Shown piece by piece: positions 1 to 8,137 of a stretch of DNA of 50,460 bases (within the stretch, counting starts at the first letter, position 1; every line of letters begins with the position of its first letter). The translations under genes and the position numbers were made by a program. The notes under the pieces were generated by a model. That model was given only the letters and a program-made list of their open reading frames with translations. It made no database searches and had not been told where the DNA came from. Source of the DNA: an uncultured Acidobacteriia bacterium (lineage in GTDB: Bacteria > Acidobacteriota > Terriglobia > Bryobacterales > Bryobacteraceae); assembly GCA_903925015.1 (NCBI GenBank), contig CAIYDY010000076.1:1-50460 (forward strand), in the 5' to 3' direction.

Positions 1-128
1 GCCACGTGGTTTTCCGTCATACCGAGGGAGGACGGTTGTCTGTCCCCGCCGCGAAACCCATAAAACCGCTGTACGTCCGACTATTTCTGGACTTTATTGA
101 CAGACTCGGTGGGGAAGATGCCAACTAG
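1..128 (+). CDS. hicA: HicA-type mRNA interferase toxin, C-terminal part only (cut by window edge)
   Basis: Reading from base 3, an open frame gives HVVFRHTEGGRLSVPA, then KPIKPLYVRLFLDFIDR, and stops at TAG 126-128. This matches the end of HicA (YcfA-like) toxins. In that family a GSH motif carries the catalytic histidine and is followed by a strand, a 'VP.H/AKP' turn and the last helix. The first visible residue is probably the catalytic His, but the glycine and serine before it lie outside the window. HicA cleaves mRNA during translation and is neutralised by HicB. The stop lies 11 bases inside the following hicB-like gene, the usual toxin-antitoxin overlap. The identification rests on about 41 residues plus gene order. 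Confidence 0.75.
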   Translation, partial: HVVFRHTEGGRLSVPAAKPIKPLYVRLFLDFIDRLGGEDAN

Positions 129-495
129 CGACGCGCTTATCGATTCATTTCCGTTCACGATCCGCCCTTTGACCGCTGAAGACGGGGGCGGGTTCATGAT
201 TGAGTACCCCGACTTGCCGGGTTGCGTCTCGGATGGCGGGACGCCGGAGGACGCCATCGCTAGCGGTCGGGATGCCGTCGCAGCCTACGTCGCCAGTTGC
301 GAGCAGTACGGTGACCCGATCCCGACTCCGGGTTCGGCGAGCGGCCAATGGAGGCAGCGGGTTCCCCGCAGTCTTCATTCGCGTTTGGTGTCACGCGCCC
401 AGCAGGAGGGCGTGAGTCTGAATACGCTTGTCACGGCGATGATAGCCGAAGGTTTGGGGGTGCGAGGTGCAGGGGAACGTCCCCGGCGGCGGTAA
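118..495 (+). CDS. hicB: HicB-family antitoxin with C-terminal DNA-binding region
   Basis: The N-terminal half has the HicB fold signature: GGGFMIEYPDLPGCVSDG, followed by a TPEDAIASGRDAV helix. The C-terminal part (VPRSLHSRLVSRAQQEGVSL) looks like a ribbon-helix-helix segment that binds the operon's own operator. ATG 118 is preferred over TTG 97 because GGTGGGGAAG lies just before it and homologues start near this point. It overlaps the end of the HicA remnant. HicB sequesters HicA and represses the operon. Length (125 residues) is normal. Whether the pair is active cannot be judged because the toxin is truncated by the window. Confidence 0.85.
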   Translation: MPTSDALIDSFPFTIRPLTAEDGGGFMIEYPDLPGCVSDGGTPEDAIASGRDAVAAYVASCEQYGDPIPTPGSASGQWRQRVPRSLHSRLVSRAQQEGVSLNTLVTAMIAEGLGVRGAGERPRRR

Positions 496-513
496 AATTC
501 CGTTACCGTGCGC

Positions 514-1824
514 CTAACCCCGCAGTTCCAAACCTCGCATCGTGCCCTGGCCGGACGCGAAGCGGTCCTCCTCGATCCCCAGCCGCTGCAGGACCGATAC
601 AAACAGATTCGGCAGCGGGTAGTTCCATTCGCGGTCGAAGCTCAGGTGCTGGCCATGCTTGAACCCGCCGCCCGCGAACAACAGCGGCAAATTCGTGGTC
701 ACGTGGGTATTGGCGTTGCCCATGTTGCTGCCGTAAAGGATCATGGTCCGGTCGAGCAGGTTCTCGCCGCCCTCGTGCCGTGATTTCAGGTCGCTGAACA
801 GACCGGCGAGCAGCTTCATATGCCCGCGGTCGATCTTCTCCAACTGGGCCAGCTTGGACGCGTTCTTTCCGTGGTGCGACAAATTGTGGTAACCGTCGTC
901 GGTCGGTTGGTCGTCCACCGTGATGGCCGGGGAGTTCACCGAATCCAGCAGCAGCGCCACAAACCGGGTCGAATCGGTTTCGAAGGCCAGCCGCGCCATG
1001 TCGTACATCAGGCGCACCTTTTCCATGTAGGCGCGGGGGTCGGTAGGGTCCACCGGGGCGGATTCCTTCACCACCGGCTTCGGCTTCTGCTCCCATTCGG
1101 ACGCACTCGCAAGTCGGCCTTCCAGATCGCGGACGCCGGTCAGGTATTGGTCCAGACGCGCGCGGTCGGCGGGGCCGATCTTCTTTTCCAAGCTCTTCGT
1201 CTGGTCCGCCACCGTGTCCATGATGCTCTGGCCGAGCGACAATCGCCGCATCTGCGCCTGTACCTCGGCGGGAGTGCCGGTGATGAACATGCGCTTGAAA
1301 ACGGTCGCGGCCTTTTCTTCGGATGGAATCAGCACGCCGCCGCGCGTCCAGGAAAGGCTGCGCTGGCCCTGTTGCACGTTGACGCCGAGGGTCAGCGACG
1401 GGAAGCGGGTCTGGTTGCCGAGGCGCTCAGCCACGTACTGGTCGAGCGAAATCGTGTTGCGGAAGCCGCCGCTGGAGGGGTGCGGGGCGGCGGTGAGGAA
1501 GCAGTTGTCGGCGGGGTGGCCGGCGTCGACGTCGGGGTGGGACACGCCCGACATCACGGTGAAGTCGTTCTTATGGTCGGAGAGGTGCTCCAAGTAGGTG
1601 GAGGGTTTGTAGCCGACGCCGGAGGAGGCCGCTTCCGGGAAGAAGAGGTCGGGGAGCAGGCCCAGATTGTTGCAGATGCCGAAGAAGCGGCGCGGAACCG
1701 GATTGATTTCGGCGCGCGCGAATGCCGGAGTCATCGCCTCGAGCATGGGCAGTGCCAGCGCTACGCCCGCGCCTCCCAGAAAGTGGCGGCGGTTGAGGTG
1801 TTGTTTGGTCGCGACGGATGACAT
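514..1824 (-). CDS. DUF1552 secreted protein
   Basis: This 436-residue protein begins with a Tat-like signal: [20 protein letters not shown], with a twin arginine and an Ala-rich end near residue 36. The remainder matches the DUF1552 family of Planctomycetes, Verrucomicrobia and Acidobacteria, with family-typical stretches such as [13 protein letters not shown] and [14 protein letters not shown]. Function is unknown. It starts 26 bases after the stop of the cytochrome-type gene 1851-4361, and the two families are usually adjacent, so they are probably co-expressed and may act together outside the cytoplasm. The start ATG has AGAAGGA upstream. Confidence 0.9.
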   Translation of the reverse strand: MSSVATKQHLNRRHFLGGAGVALALPMLEAMTPAFARAEINPVPRRFFGICNNLGLLPDLFFPEAASSGVGYKPSTYLEHLSDHKNDFTVMSGVSHPDVDAGHPADNCFLTAAPHPSSGGFRNTISLDQYVAERLGNQTRFPSLTLGVNVQQGQRSLSWTRGGVLIPSEEKAATVFKRMFITGTPAEVQAQMRRLSLGQSIMDTVADQTKSLEKKIGPADRARLDQYLTGVRDLEGRLASASEWEQKPKPVVKESAPVDPTDPRAYMEKVRLMYDMARLAFETDSTRFVALLLDSVNSPAITVDDQPTDDGYHNLSHHGKNASKLAQLEKIDRGHMKLLAGLFSDLKSRHEGGENLLDRTMILYGSNMGNANTHVTTNLPLLFAGGGFKHGQHLSFDREWNYPLPNLFVSVLQRLGIEEDRFASGQGTMRGLELRG

Positions 1825-1850
1825 GGGCGGTCCTTCTCTCTAGTTGTATC

Positions 1851-4361
1851 TCATTTTGACCGGAAAAGGTCGCTTTGAATGATGGCTTCGATAATCGATT
1901 CCGCTCCGTACCCCGTGGGCTTGGCCTGGTCCAGAATCGCTTCGAGACGGGGGCGGTCCCCGAAGCGGACGGGGGCCCCGGTGGCGTAGGTTGTCAGCTG
2001 CGTGGCGAGGTTGCGGGCGATCTGGCGCTCGTCGGCCAGAATCAGCTTTTTCAACTCCCGGACATCGGCGAACGATCGGCCGTCGGGCAATGTTCCCGAC
2101 GCATCCACCGGCAGGGCGTAGTGGAATGTGAACGCCTGGCCGGCCTTGCCGATTCCCGGCGCATGCGGGCCGCCGTCGCCCAGAGCCCGGTACTTTTCCC
2201 GGTAGCCGCCCACCACGTCGAACGATTCGAGAGCGAACCCGGCGGGGTCGATTCGGGAATGGCAGGATTTGCAGAAGGTCTGGCTGCGGTGCTGGTCCAG
2301 CTGCTGGCGAATGGTCTTGGCACCGCGAGTGTCGGGCTCAACCGGAGGCACGCCGCTGGGCGGGGGCGGAACCGGATGGCCGAGAATGCGCTCGTTGATC
2401 CAGACGCCGCGCAGGACGGGGGATGTTGTGGTGCCGTTGGCCGTGATTTTCATCACGCTGGCCTGTGTCATGAGGCCTCCGCGCACGGAATCCGGCGGCA
2501 GCGGGACGGACCGGATGGCCGCACCTTTCACGCCCGGGATGCCGTAATGGTCGGCCAGACGCTCGTTGAGCATGGCGAAGTCGGAGGAAACGATGGTGCG
2601 CGAGGGCAGGTTGCGGCGCAGCATTTCCGTGAAAAACGCACGGGGTTCATCGCCGGCGGATTCGACAAGATAGTCGTCGAGGTAGTAGTCGGCGTAGATG
2701 TTCTCGTCGGGGGACTGGTTGTTGAGCTTGCGGAGGTCGAGCCAGTAGTCGAGGAAGGCGGTGACGAAGCGTTGGGAGCGGGCGTCGGCGAGGAGGCGCT
2801 TGGCCTGTGCCTTGAGGATGGCCGGGTCCTGTAGCTGGTTGCGGTCGGCAAGTTGGCGCAGGGTGGCGTCGGGTTCTGTGTTCCAGAGGAAATAGGAGAG
2901 GCGGGAGGCGAGGGCGTGGCTGTCGAGGCGGCCCGGTCTTTCCTCAAGAGTGACGAAGGCGGGCGAGATCATGGCGGCGGAATAGGCCGCGATCATGGCG
3001 TCCTGGAACGAATACCCGGAGGCGGTGGCCTTGTCCGCGATCTTGGCGAAGCGTTCGACCTCGCCCTCGGGGACCGGATGGCGGTAGGCGCGCTTCAGAA
3101 ACGCGGCCAGGAGGGTTTTGGCATCCTTGGTTTCGCCGTTACCGAACAGAAGTTGGTAGCCGGAAGTGGGCCATTCGTCGACAATGGGGCCCTCGGCCTC
3201 CAGCCAGCGGAAGGAGACGGCGGGTTGGCCCTCCTTGGTCGCCCATGGGTTGCGCCAGGTGTTGCCTGGGGGGCGGGAGCGGAAGAAGCGGGCGGCGTCG
3301 ACGCGGATGGTCTCGCCCTGAAGCAGGTAGACGTCGATTTCGTTGGTGGTCGGGTCCGGATGGACGTCGAAGCGCCCCAACCAGCGCTGCTGGCGGGGAG
3401 GGAGTTCGGAGTAGAGCGTGATCGGCTCGTCCGTGCGCCCGGCGGTGATGTTCTCGGGGTCTGGTTTCCAGAATTTTTCCCCGGCGGTGGGGCCGATCCA
3501 CACCGTGTGGGCGTTGAGACGGAGCTTGTAGCGACCGGAAACAGGGGCTTTGAACTTATTGAATTTCAGCTCGATGGGCTCATAGCTGCTGCAGACGACG
3601 GCCACGCCTTCGATTTCGCGGGTCGGGGACGGCTTCGACGGTGGCGTGCGGGGGCCGGTTTTGTGGAGCACCGGGAGGTCGGCCGAGTTGCCGAGAACGG
3701 GGAAGGCGTCGCGCTCGTTGGATTTCGGGAAGCGGATCTGGCCGAAGAACGAGTTTTGCTCGCGCGAGTAGAAACGGGTGGTGACGGCGACCGGTTTCGA
3801 GGGCGTTTTCTGCAGCACTTCGCGGAGGGCGTAGTCGGCGGCGGCCAGGTACTGGTTCATGTGGACATGCGAAACGTCGAGGGCCTCGCCGACCTTGTTG
3901 AATTTGTACGCGATGCCGTCCTCGGGCAGCATGTTCTGGATTTGGAGCCACGGGGCTCCGAGGAGGTCGCGCAGGGTGTTTTCGTATTCCTGGCGGTTCA
4001 TGCGGCGGATGACGGAGCGTCCCGAAGCGGCGTAGCGGGTGCGGTCGGCGGCGGTGAGCGGGCTGGCGAGGGCCGTGAGGAAGGCGTCGCGGACCGGTCT
4101 CGTTAGTTTGGCCGACGGAGTGGGCGGCATTTCACCGTCGCGGACGCGGTCGTGGATCTTGGCCCAGATGGCGAAGTTGTCGGGCTTGGCGGGGTCGAAG
4201 GGAAGGGCGGTCAGGTCGAGTTTGCCGGAGGCCAGTTTGGCGTTGTGGCAAGAGATGCACTGGGTGGTGATGAAGGTACGGACCGGCGGGGGTGCTTGGG
4301 CGGCTAAGGCGGGCAAGGCTGCAGCGGCCCATAGGAGGCTTGATCTGATCGGCACGGGCAT
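1851..4361 (-). CDS. Planctomycete-type cytochrome c protein with DUF1587/1595/1592/1588/1585 domains
   Basis: From ATG 4361 the product is 836 residues. It opens with a signal peptide ([20 protein letters not shown]) and a haem-binding CISCH at residues 35-39. A DUF1587-like block ([14 protein letters not shown]) comes next, then a C-terminal series matching DUF1595, DUF1592, DUF1588 (second CKSCH motif near residues 697-701) and DUF1585. The open frame continues 99 codons upstream, but that part is antisense to the vapB-like gene and has no signal peptide, so 4361 is chosen. A TATAAT box lies 19 bases before it. The family is exported and proposed to bind haem; no reaction is established. 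It is the upstream gene of a two-gene operon with the DUF1552 protein. Confidence 0.9.
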   Translation of the reverse strand: MPVPIRSSLLWAAAALPALAAQAPPPVRTFITTQCISCHNAKLASGKLDLTALPFDPAKPDNFAIWAKIHDRVRDGEMPPTPSAKLTRPVRDAFLTALASPLTAADRTRYAASGRSVIRRMNRQEYENTLRDLLGAPWLQIQNMLPEDGIAYKFNKVGEALDVSHVHMNQYLAAADYALREVLQKTPSKPVAVTTRFYSREQNSFFGQIRFPKSNERDAFPVLGNSADLPVLHKTGPRTPPSKPSPTREIEGVAVVCSSYEPIELKFNKFKAPVSGRYKLRLNAHTVWIGPTAGEKFWKPDPENITAGRTDEPITLYSELPPRQQRWLGRFDVHPDPTTNEIDVYLLQGETIRVDAARFFRSRPPGNTWRNPWATKEGQPAVSFRWLEAEGPIVDEWPTSGYQLLFGNGETKDAKTLLAAFLKRAYRHPVPEGEVERFAKIADKATASGYSFQDAMIAAYSAAMISPAFVTLEERPGRLDSHALASRLSYFLWNTEPDATLRQLADRNQLQDPAILKAQAKRLLADARSQRFVTAFLDYWLDLRKLNNQSPDENIYADYYLDDYLVESAGDEPRAFFTEMLRRNLPSRTIVSSDFAMLNERLADHYGIPGVKGAAIRSVPLPPDSVRGGLMTQASVMKITANGTTTSPVLRGVWINERILGHPVPPPPSGVPPVEPDTRGAKTIRQQLDQHRSQTFCKSCHSRIDPAGFALESFDVVGGYREKYRALGDGGPHAPGIGKAGQAFTFHYALPVDASGTLPDGRSFADVRELKKLILADERQIARNLATQLTTYATGAPVRFGDRPRLEAILDQAKPTGYGAESIIEAIIQSDLFRSK

Positions 4362-4380
4362 CCGGGTTCCCACGGACTCT

Positions 4381-4386
4381 ATTATA
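4381..4386 (-). promoter_or_regulatory. -10 box of the cytochrome/DUF1552 operon
   Basis: The minus strand reads TATAAT here, 19 bases before ATG 4361, which predicts a short leader. The best -35 candidate, TTGCTC, sits 20 bases upstream, which is longer than ideal. The element is in the divergent gap between this operon and the vapB-like gene, so the antitoxin could affect both directions. Confidence 0.45.
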
Positions 4387-4428
4387 TTCACCTTTTGGAG
4401 GGACACGAGCAATACCGGCGATGGAGTT

Positions 4429-4665
4429 ATGGATCCTGAACTCATGATCAAATTCCAAATCACCGTTCCGGAAGGCCAGCTGTCGGAGTGGAAACGATCT
4501 GCGGAACTGAATGGTGTTTCGGTGGCGGAATTGATCCGGCAAACAATGTCCGAGAGGCTTAGGGCCAAGCCGACGGCGACCGATCCCTTCGAGTCGATTA
4601 CGGGCTTGGCGGACGCTCTGGACACGGATCTGGCCAGCCGCGTGGATGAAATTCTCAACGCATGA
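4429..4665 (+). CDS. VapB/RHH-type antitoxin-like small protein
   Basis: A 78-residue protein from ATG 4429. The sequence [20 protein letters not shown] followed by [19 protein letters not shown] has the beta-strand/helix/helix pattern of a ribbon-helix-helix antitoxin. The acidic C-terminus ([17 protein letters not shown]) is the type that binds a PIN toxin. It runs directly into a decayed PIN gene (4646-4944) on the same strand, so it is the antitoxin half of a vapBC-like module whose toxin is broken. The open frame extends further upstream, but that part is antisense to the cytochrome gene and is rejected. An orphan antitoxin can persist as a repressor; that is inference. Confidence 0.75.
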   Translation: MDPELMIKFQITVPEGQLSEWKRSAELNGVSVAELIRQTMSERLRAKPTATDPFESITGLADALDTDLASRVDEILNA

Positions 4666-4944
4666 GATTTTCATCGACAACAGCTATTTTGCGGCCCGTG
4701 TGATGAAACGGGATCAATGGCACCAGCGCGGGGGCTATTTTCCACCGCCCTCATATTTCTGGAGCGCACCCGCTGGAATGAGTCGATACGGACGATCCAC
4801 CCCGATCCGGTGGTCCAGGAAGAAGCTTGGGACCTTTTCGGAAAATGGGGCGGGAGTGGGGCCAATGCCATAGACTGCGTAAGCTTTGCGATGATGAACC
4901 GCACCGGCATCCGCAAGGCCGGGTTCGAAACATTGAACCAGTAA
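4646..4944 (+). pseudogene. Frameshifted, internally deleted PIN-domain (VapC-like) toxin
   Basis: In one frame, codons from 4661 read [20 protein letters not shown], the typical start of a PIN nuclease with the first acidic residue in IFIDNSYF. In another frame, 4717-4944 reads EEAWDLFGKWGGSGANAIDC followed by VSFAMMNRTGIRKA, the typical end of a PIN domain with the DC-SFA-M block. The frames switch near 4720-4740. The middle is shorter than in a complete PIN domain of about 130 residues. The usual 'F-FD-HF' segment before the final GFETL is missing. No start gives an intact PIN protein, so the RNase is almost certainly inactive. Confidence 0.75.
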
Positions 4945-5019
4945 CGCGCACTTTTTGTGGTAGAATTTCCACTCGGTGCGGCCAACGCCCCGCTATACTT
5001 CTATTTTGAGGAGTTCTTT

Positions 5020-5871
5020 ATGATTCGCATGCTTGATCGGTCCAGTATCATCGTCCGGGTGTCGATTCTGATCGCCCTCGCAGTTCCTTCCTTCACCTCG
5101 CCCGCACAAGCGCAATCGGCCAGCGAAGTTCAGGCCATGGTGAAGGCCCTCACCGGCAAGTGGGTGGAGGATGTGTCGAAGCGCCAGCTCGGTTCAGCAG
5201 CACCCCTCCGCTTCCAGAAGAACGCCAAAGGAGAGCTTGAAGAGGAATTGGGGCCTCCGGGGCATACCTTTGTCGTCCCGGTCATTTTTGATGGCAAGTC
5301 ACGAGCGACGGGCCAAGGTAAGGCTTCCGTTGCCTGGAAGCAGACCGCGCCACGCCATTTCGAGTCCCAGCTGTGGGAGGCAGGAAGATCCATGGGGACG
5401 CGGAAGCTCGAAATCAGTGAGGACGGCAAGACGATAGCGGAGATTTCGGAAACGTTGCTGCCGAACGGGAAGACCGACACGTCCAGACCGGTGTATCGTC
5501 GCGAAACTGGAACAGGCACATCCCTGGAGGGCCTCTGGAAGATGGTCTCGGATGGCAGCCCGGCGGAAATCATCACGATTCAGCCAGTTGGACCGAACAG
5601 CATTCGACTCGCCGGTTCGAGCGGCGATGCAAGCACCAATACGCTGGACGGGAAGCCCGCCATCGTCACCGCACCGATGGTGATGGATGGAGGGACCCGC
5701 GCACTTCGGATCAAGGACGCGCGCACGCTGGAAGATACCATCGCCGTGAAGGGTTCCGCCTTCGCCACGGGCACCATGCAACTCTCCCCGGACGGGAAGA
5801 CGTTGAGGAGGTTCATGACGGTTTTGGGGGTCAAGGCGGACCCCAGCGCTGCGGTCTATGTGAAGCAGTGA
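5020..5871 (+). CDS. Secreted protein of unknown function, lipocalin-like repeats
   Basis: Starting at ATG 5020 (GAGGAG upstream), the 283-residue product has a signal peptide ending near AQAQS. The remainder is rich in beta-strand patterns, with two related halves: a first block around LTGKWVEDVSKRQLG and a second around LEGLWKMVSDGSPAEIITI. Each moves from 'GxW' through a polar strand ladder to a PDGKTL-like turn (SEDGKTIAEI, SPDGKTLRRF). This resembles small lipocalin-like extracellular proteins of acidobacteria. No catalytic motif is visible. An open frame from GTG 4957 adds 21 residues before the signal peptide and is less likely. Neighbours give no functional hint. Confidence 0.7.
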   Translation: MIRMLDRSSIIVRVSILIALAVPSFTSPAQAQSASEVQAMVKALTGKWVEDVSKRQLGSAAPLRFQKNAKGELEEELGPPGHTFVVPVIFDGKSRATGQGKASVAWKQTAPRHFESQLWEAGRSMGTRKLEISEDGKTIAEISETLLPNGKTDTSRPVYRRETGTGTSLEGLWKMVSDGSPAEIITIQPVGPNSIRLAGSSGDASTNTLDGKPAIVTAPMVMDGGTRALRIKDARTLEDTIAVKGSAFATGTMQLSPDGKTLRRFMTVLGVKADPSAAVYVKQ

Positions 5872-5905
5872 TAGGCGATCAATCCATGCAATACACTGTG
5901 GGTAC

Positions 5906-6148
5906 ATGCCCACAATGCAGACGATCCAAATTGTGGTTGATCCAATCCTCCTCAAGGCAGCCGACGCTGCGGCCACACGTGGGAATCTGAACAGATCCGA
6001 ACTGGTCCGCGAAGCTTTGCGACGCCACCTGAAGTGGTTGGATGATCTTGAGCTCGAAGAGCGGGACCGCGCGGGGTACTTGGCCCAACCGCAGTCTGCG
6101 GAAGAATACCGGGTGTGGGAGGAAGCTGCGGCATGGCCGGAGGATTGA
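5906..6148 (+). CDS. Ribbon-helix-helix antitoxin (MazE-like partner)
   Basis: An 80-residue protein. TIQIVVDPILLKAADAAA forms the strand and first helix, and RSELVREALRRHLKWLDDLE the second helix of an RHH (CopG/MetJ-like) DNA-binding domain. The C-terminus is acidic and Trp-rich (EEYRVWEEAAAWPED), as in antitoxins that bind MazF dimers. The gene overlaps the MazF-like gene by 16 bases. The likely role is neutralising the toxin and repressing the operon. ATG 5915, three codons later, is a possible alternative start. A TACACT hexamer lies 8 bases before ATG 5906 and may be a -10 box. Confidence 0.85.
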   Translation: MPTMQTIQIVVDPILLKAADAAATRGNLNRSELVREALRRHLKWLDDLELEERDRAGYLAQPQSAEEYRVWEEAAAWPED

Positions 6149-6459
6149 GCCGTGGCGATGTTTTTCTTTGCAGCTTTCCCGCGCCGGACAAAGACCGACC
6201 TGTATTGATTCTCACCCGCGACGCTGCGATCAGCCATTTGAACACGGTCACGGTCTCGCCGGTCACCTCGACGATCCGCGGTGTGCCTTCAGAGGTCCGA
6301 CTCGATGTGGATGACGGCATGAAGGGCCCGTGCGCGGCAAATTGCCACAATATCGTTTCTGTGTCTCAAAGAAGACTGATCAAGAGGGTTGGCCGTGTGA
6401 GCTCGCGTCGAATGGATGAGGTGTGCTCTGCCATTCGTTTCGCCTTGGGGTGCGGCTAG
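6133..6459 (+). CDS. MazF/PemK-type endoribonuclease toxin
   Basis: A 108-residue protein starting at ATG 6133 inside the antitoxin gene. GLSRGDVFLCSFPAPDKDRP is the MazF first strand and loop (usually 'RGDVWLV.L.P..G.E..K.RP'). It is followed by PVLILTRDAAI, VSPVTSTIRGVPSEV and KGPCAANCHNIVSVS, where the usual Asp of 'S.a.cdQi.tv' is replaced. The order and length fit the PemK/MazF family, which cleaves mRNA at short sequences. The reading frame is intact, so of the three toxin-antitoxin loci here this one is complete within the window. Confidence 0.85.
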   Translation: MAGGLSRGDVFLCSFPAPDKDRPVLILTRDAAISHLNTVTVSPVTSTIRGVPSEVRLDVDDGMKGPCAANCHNIVSVSQRRLIKRVGRVSSRRMDEVCSAIRFALGCG

Positions 6460-6497
6460 CCCGCCGCCAGCACACCCTCAAACGGTAACCTAATAGA

Positions 6498-7274
6498 TTG
6501 CCCCCCACGAAACTGGCCCCGGAGGAAATCCGCAGAGGCATCGACGAACTTGGTCCCTGGTTCTATGCCTTCGACTTCGGCGACGGACTGAAGACCACCC
6601 CCCTTATCCCGCCCCAGGTGGTGGGGATCCACGGCACGCGCCTCGAAATGGTGGAGACCGCAGCTGTAGCGCATTTCGGCGACCGGCTGGCAGGTCTTGA
6701 CTGTCTCGACATCGGCTGCCACGAAGGTTTCTACGCGATCCAAATGGCCAAGTACGGCATGAAGGTGTCGGCTGTGGACGCGCGTGAGGAGAATCTGCGG
6801 CGGGCGCGGTTTGCGGCTGCGGCATCGGGAGCGGAGATCGCCTTCCGCCAGGGCCGCGTGGAGACGCTGGCCGGGGACGAGGGCCGGACGTACGCGCTGA
6901 CGCTGTTCCTGGGAGTGCTCTACCATGTGGAGGACCCGATGCTGTGCCTCCGCCAAGTAGCTGCGGTGACCGGCGAGATGTGCCTGATCGAAACCCAGGT
7001 GGTGGACGAGATGGAAGGCTCCACCGAATGGGGCGCTCAGGAGTGGACGCGGCCCTACAAGGGGATTCTGGCGATCATCGACGAATCGGGCGAATTCGAC
7101 AACGGCAACCGCGAGACGGGCGTGACGCCGATGGCGACCTGCCCTTCGCCGAAAGCGCTGCTCTTCATGCTTCGGCAGGCCGGTTTTTCGAGGGCGGAGA
7201 TTCTGGTGCCGCCCGCCGGAGCCTATGAGCAACATGCACGGGGGAAGCGCGTGGTTTGCGCGGCATATAAATGA
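6498..7274 (+). CDS. Class I SAM-dependent methyltransferase (CmoB/DUF1698-like)
   Basis: A 258-residue protein. LDCLDIGCHEGFYAIQMAKY is the glycine-rich SAM-binding motif I, and SAVDAREENLRRAR holds the acidic residue that binds the ribose. LTLFLGVLYHVEDPMLCLRQ is the later motif seen in CmoB-like and DUF1698 enzymes. The substrate cannot be read from sequence. The gene overlaps the next methyltransferase by ATGA (4 bases), and a Wzt-like ABC ATPase follows. The operon context suggests modification of a cell-surface glycan or a similar polymer. The start is uncertain: TTG 6498 has no clear ribosome-binding site, and no ATG lies nearby. Confidence 0.8.
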   Translation: MPPTKLAPEEIRRGIDELGPWFYAFDFGDGLKTTPLIPPQVVGIHGTRLEMVETAAVAHFGDRLAGLDCLDIGCHEGFYAIQMAKYGMKVSAVDAREENLRRARFAAAASGAEIAFRQGRVETLAGDEGRTYALTLFLGVLYHVEDPMLCLRQVAAVTGEMCLIETQVVDEMEGSTEWGAQEWTRPYKGILAIIDESGEFDNGNRETGVTPMATCPSPKALLFMLRQAGFSRAEILVPPAGAYEQHARGKRVVCAAYK

Positions 7275-8131
7275 GCATTCCCGATCAGTTTCTGGAACGC
7301 GCGAATGAGTTTGTCGCGCGGGCGAAGGCCTTGGGCCTTGCGGACGCCGACCGCTATTACTGGTACCACACCGTCGATTTGGGCGATGGATTGGTGACGC
7401 CCGGCATGTACGACTACCGGGAGACCATTTCGCAATTCGGATTCCCCGAGGATATGACGGGGTTGACCGTGCTGGACGTCGGCTCAGCCACCGGTTTCTT
7501 CGCGTTCGAGTTTGAGCGGCGCGGGGCGCGGGTGATTTCGGTGGAATTGCCATCGCTGCGGGATCTGGACCGGTTTCCCGGCCAGAACGTGGAGGATTCG
7601 CTGCGCAAAATCGAGGGGATGATTTTTCCCGATTCGCTCGACCAGGAGAAGTTTGTCCGCCAAGGCCACGGCGAGCGGGACCTCTATTGGTATCTGCTGG
7701 AAGGCCCGTTCCGGTTCTGCCGCGAGCGGTTGCAATCGCGCGTGGAGCGCTGCTATTCCACGGTGTACGACTTGACCGTGGAGCGCACCGGCGTCCGCGA
7801 AGGCTTCGATTTCGTGTTCTTCGGCGACGTGATGATCCACACGTTGTATCCGCTGAAGGCGCTGGCCGCGTTGGCGGCGCTCTGCACGGGGACGCTGGTG
7901 TTCGCGGGCGTGCTGCCGGAAGGGCCGCAGGAGCCGCCGGCGATGATGTACATCGGCGGGTCGGATGCGGCCGACGACGAGGTGGCATGGTGGCATCCGA
8001 ATCTGTCATGCCTGATGCAGATGCTGAAAAAGCTGGGCTTCGCATCGGTGGAGCAGGTGGGCTTCCACACGGGGCTGCTGTACCCCTCGGGCTACCGGTT
8101 CGAGCGGGTCGTTTTGCGGGCCCAGAAGTAA
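7271..8131 (+). CDS. Class I SAM-dependent methyltransferase
   Basis: This 286-residue protein is coupled to the preceding gene through an ATGA overlap. LTVLDVGSATGFFAFEFERR is motif I and VISVELPSLRDLDRF the motif II region. FDFVFFGDVMIHTLYPLKAL corresponds to the motif IV/V segment. A long insertion between motifs II and IV (about residues 100-165), rich in aromatic and charged residues, distinguishes it from its neighbour, so the two probably methylate different positions or substrates. The N-terminal YYWYHTVDLGDGLVTPG resembles the WFYAFDFGDGLKTTP of the upstream gene, suggesting an old duplication. It lies 6 bases before the Wzt-like gene. Confidence 0.85.
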   Translation: MSIPDQFLERANEFVARAKALGLADADRYYWYHTVDLGDGLVTPGMYDYRETISQFGFPEDMTGLTVLDVGSATGFFAFEFERRGARVISVELPSLRDLDRFPGQNVEDSLRKIEGMIFPDSLDQEKFVRQGHGERDLYWYLLEGPFRFCRERLQSRVERCYSTVYDLTVERTGVREGFDFVFFGDVMIHTLYPLKALAALAALCTGTLVFAGVLPEGPQEPPAMMYIGGSDAADDEVAWWHPNLSCLMQMLKKLGFASVEQVGFHTGLLYPSGYRFERVVLRAQK

Positions 8132-8137
8132 AACGCC

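Noticed and set aside
2853-4106. 417-codon plus-strand frame opposite the cytochrome-type gene
   Set aside because: Gly/Val/Glu-rich shadow without motifs; the minus-strand protein is clearly real.
6456-8045. Long minus-strand open frame (529 codons) opposite the methyltransferases
   Set aside because: High-GC shadow: Arg/Pro/Ser-rich translation, no known motif, and the plus strand has two clear methyltransferases.
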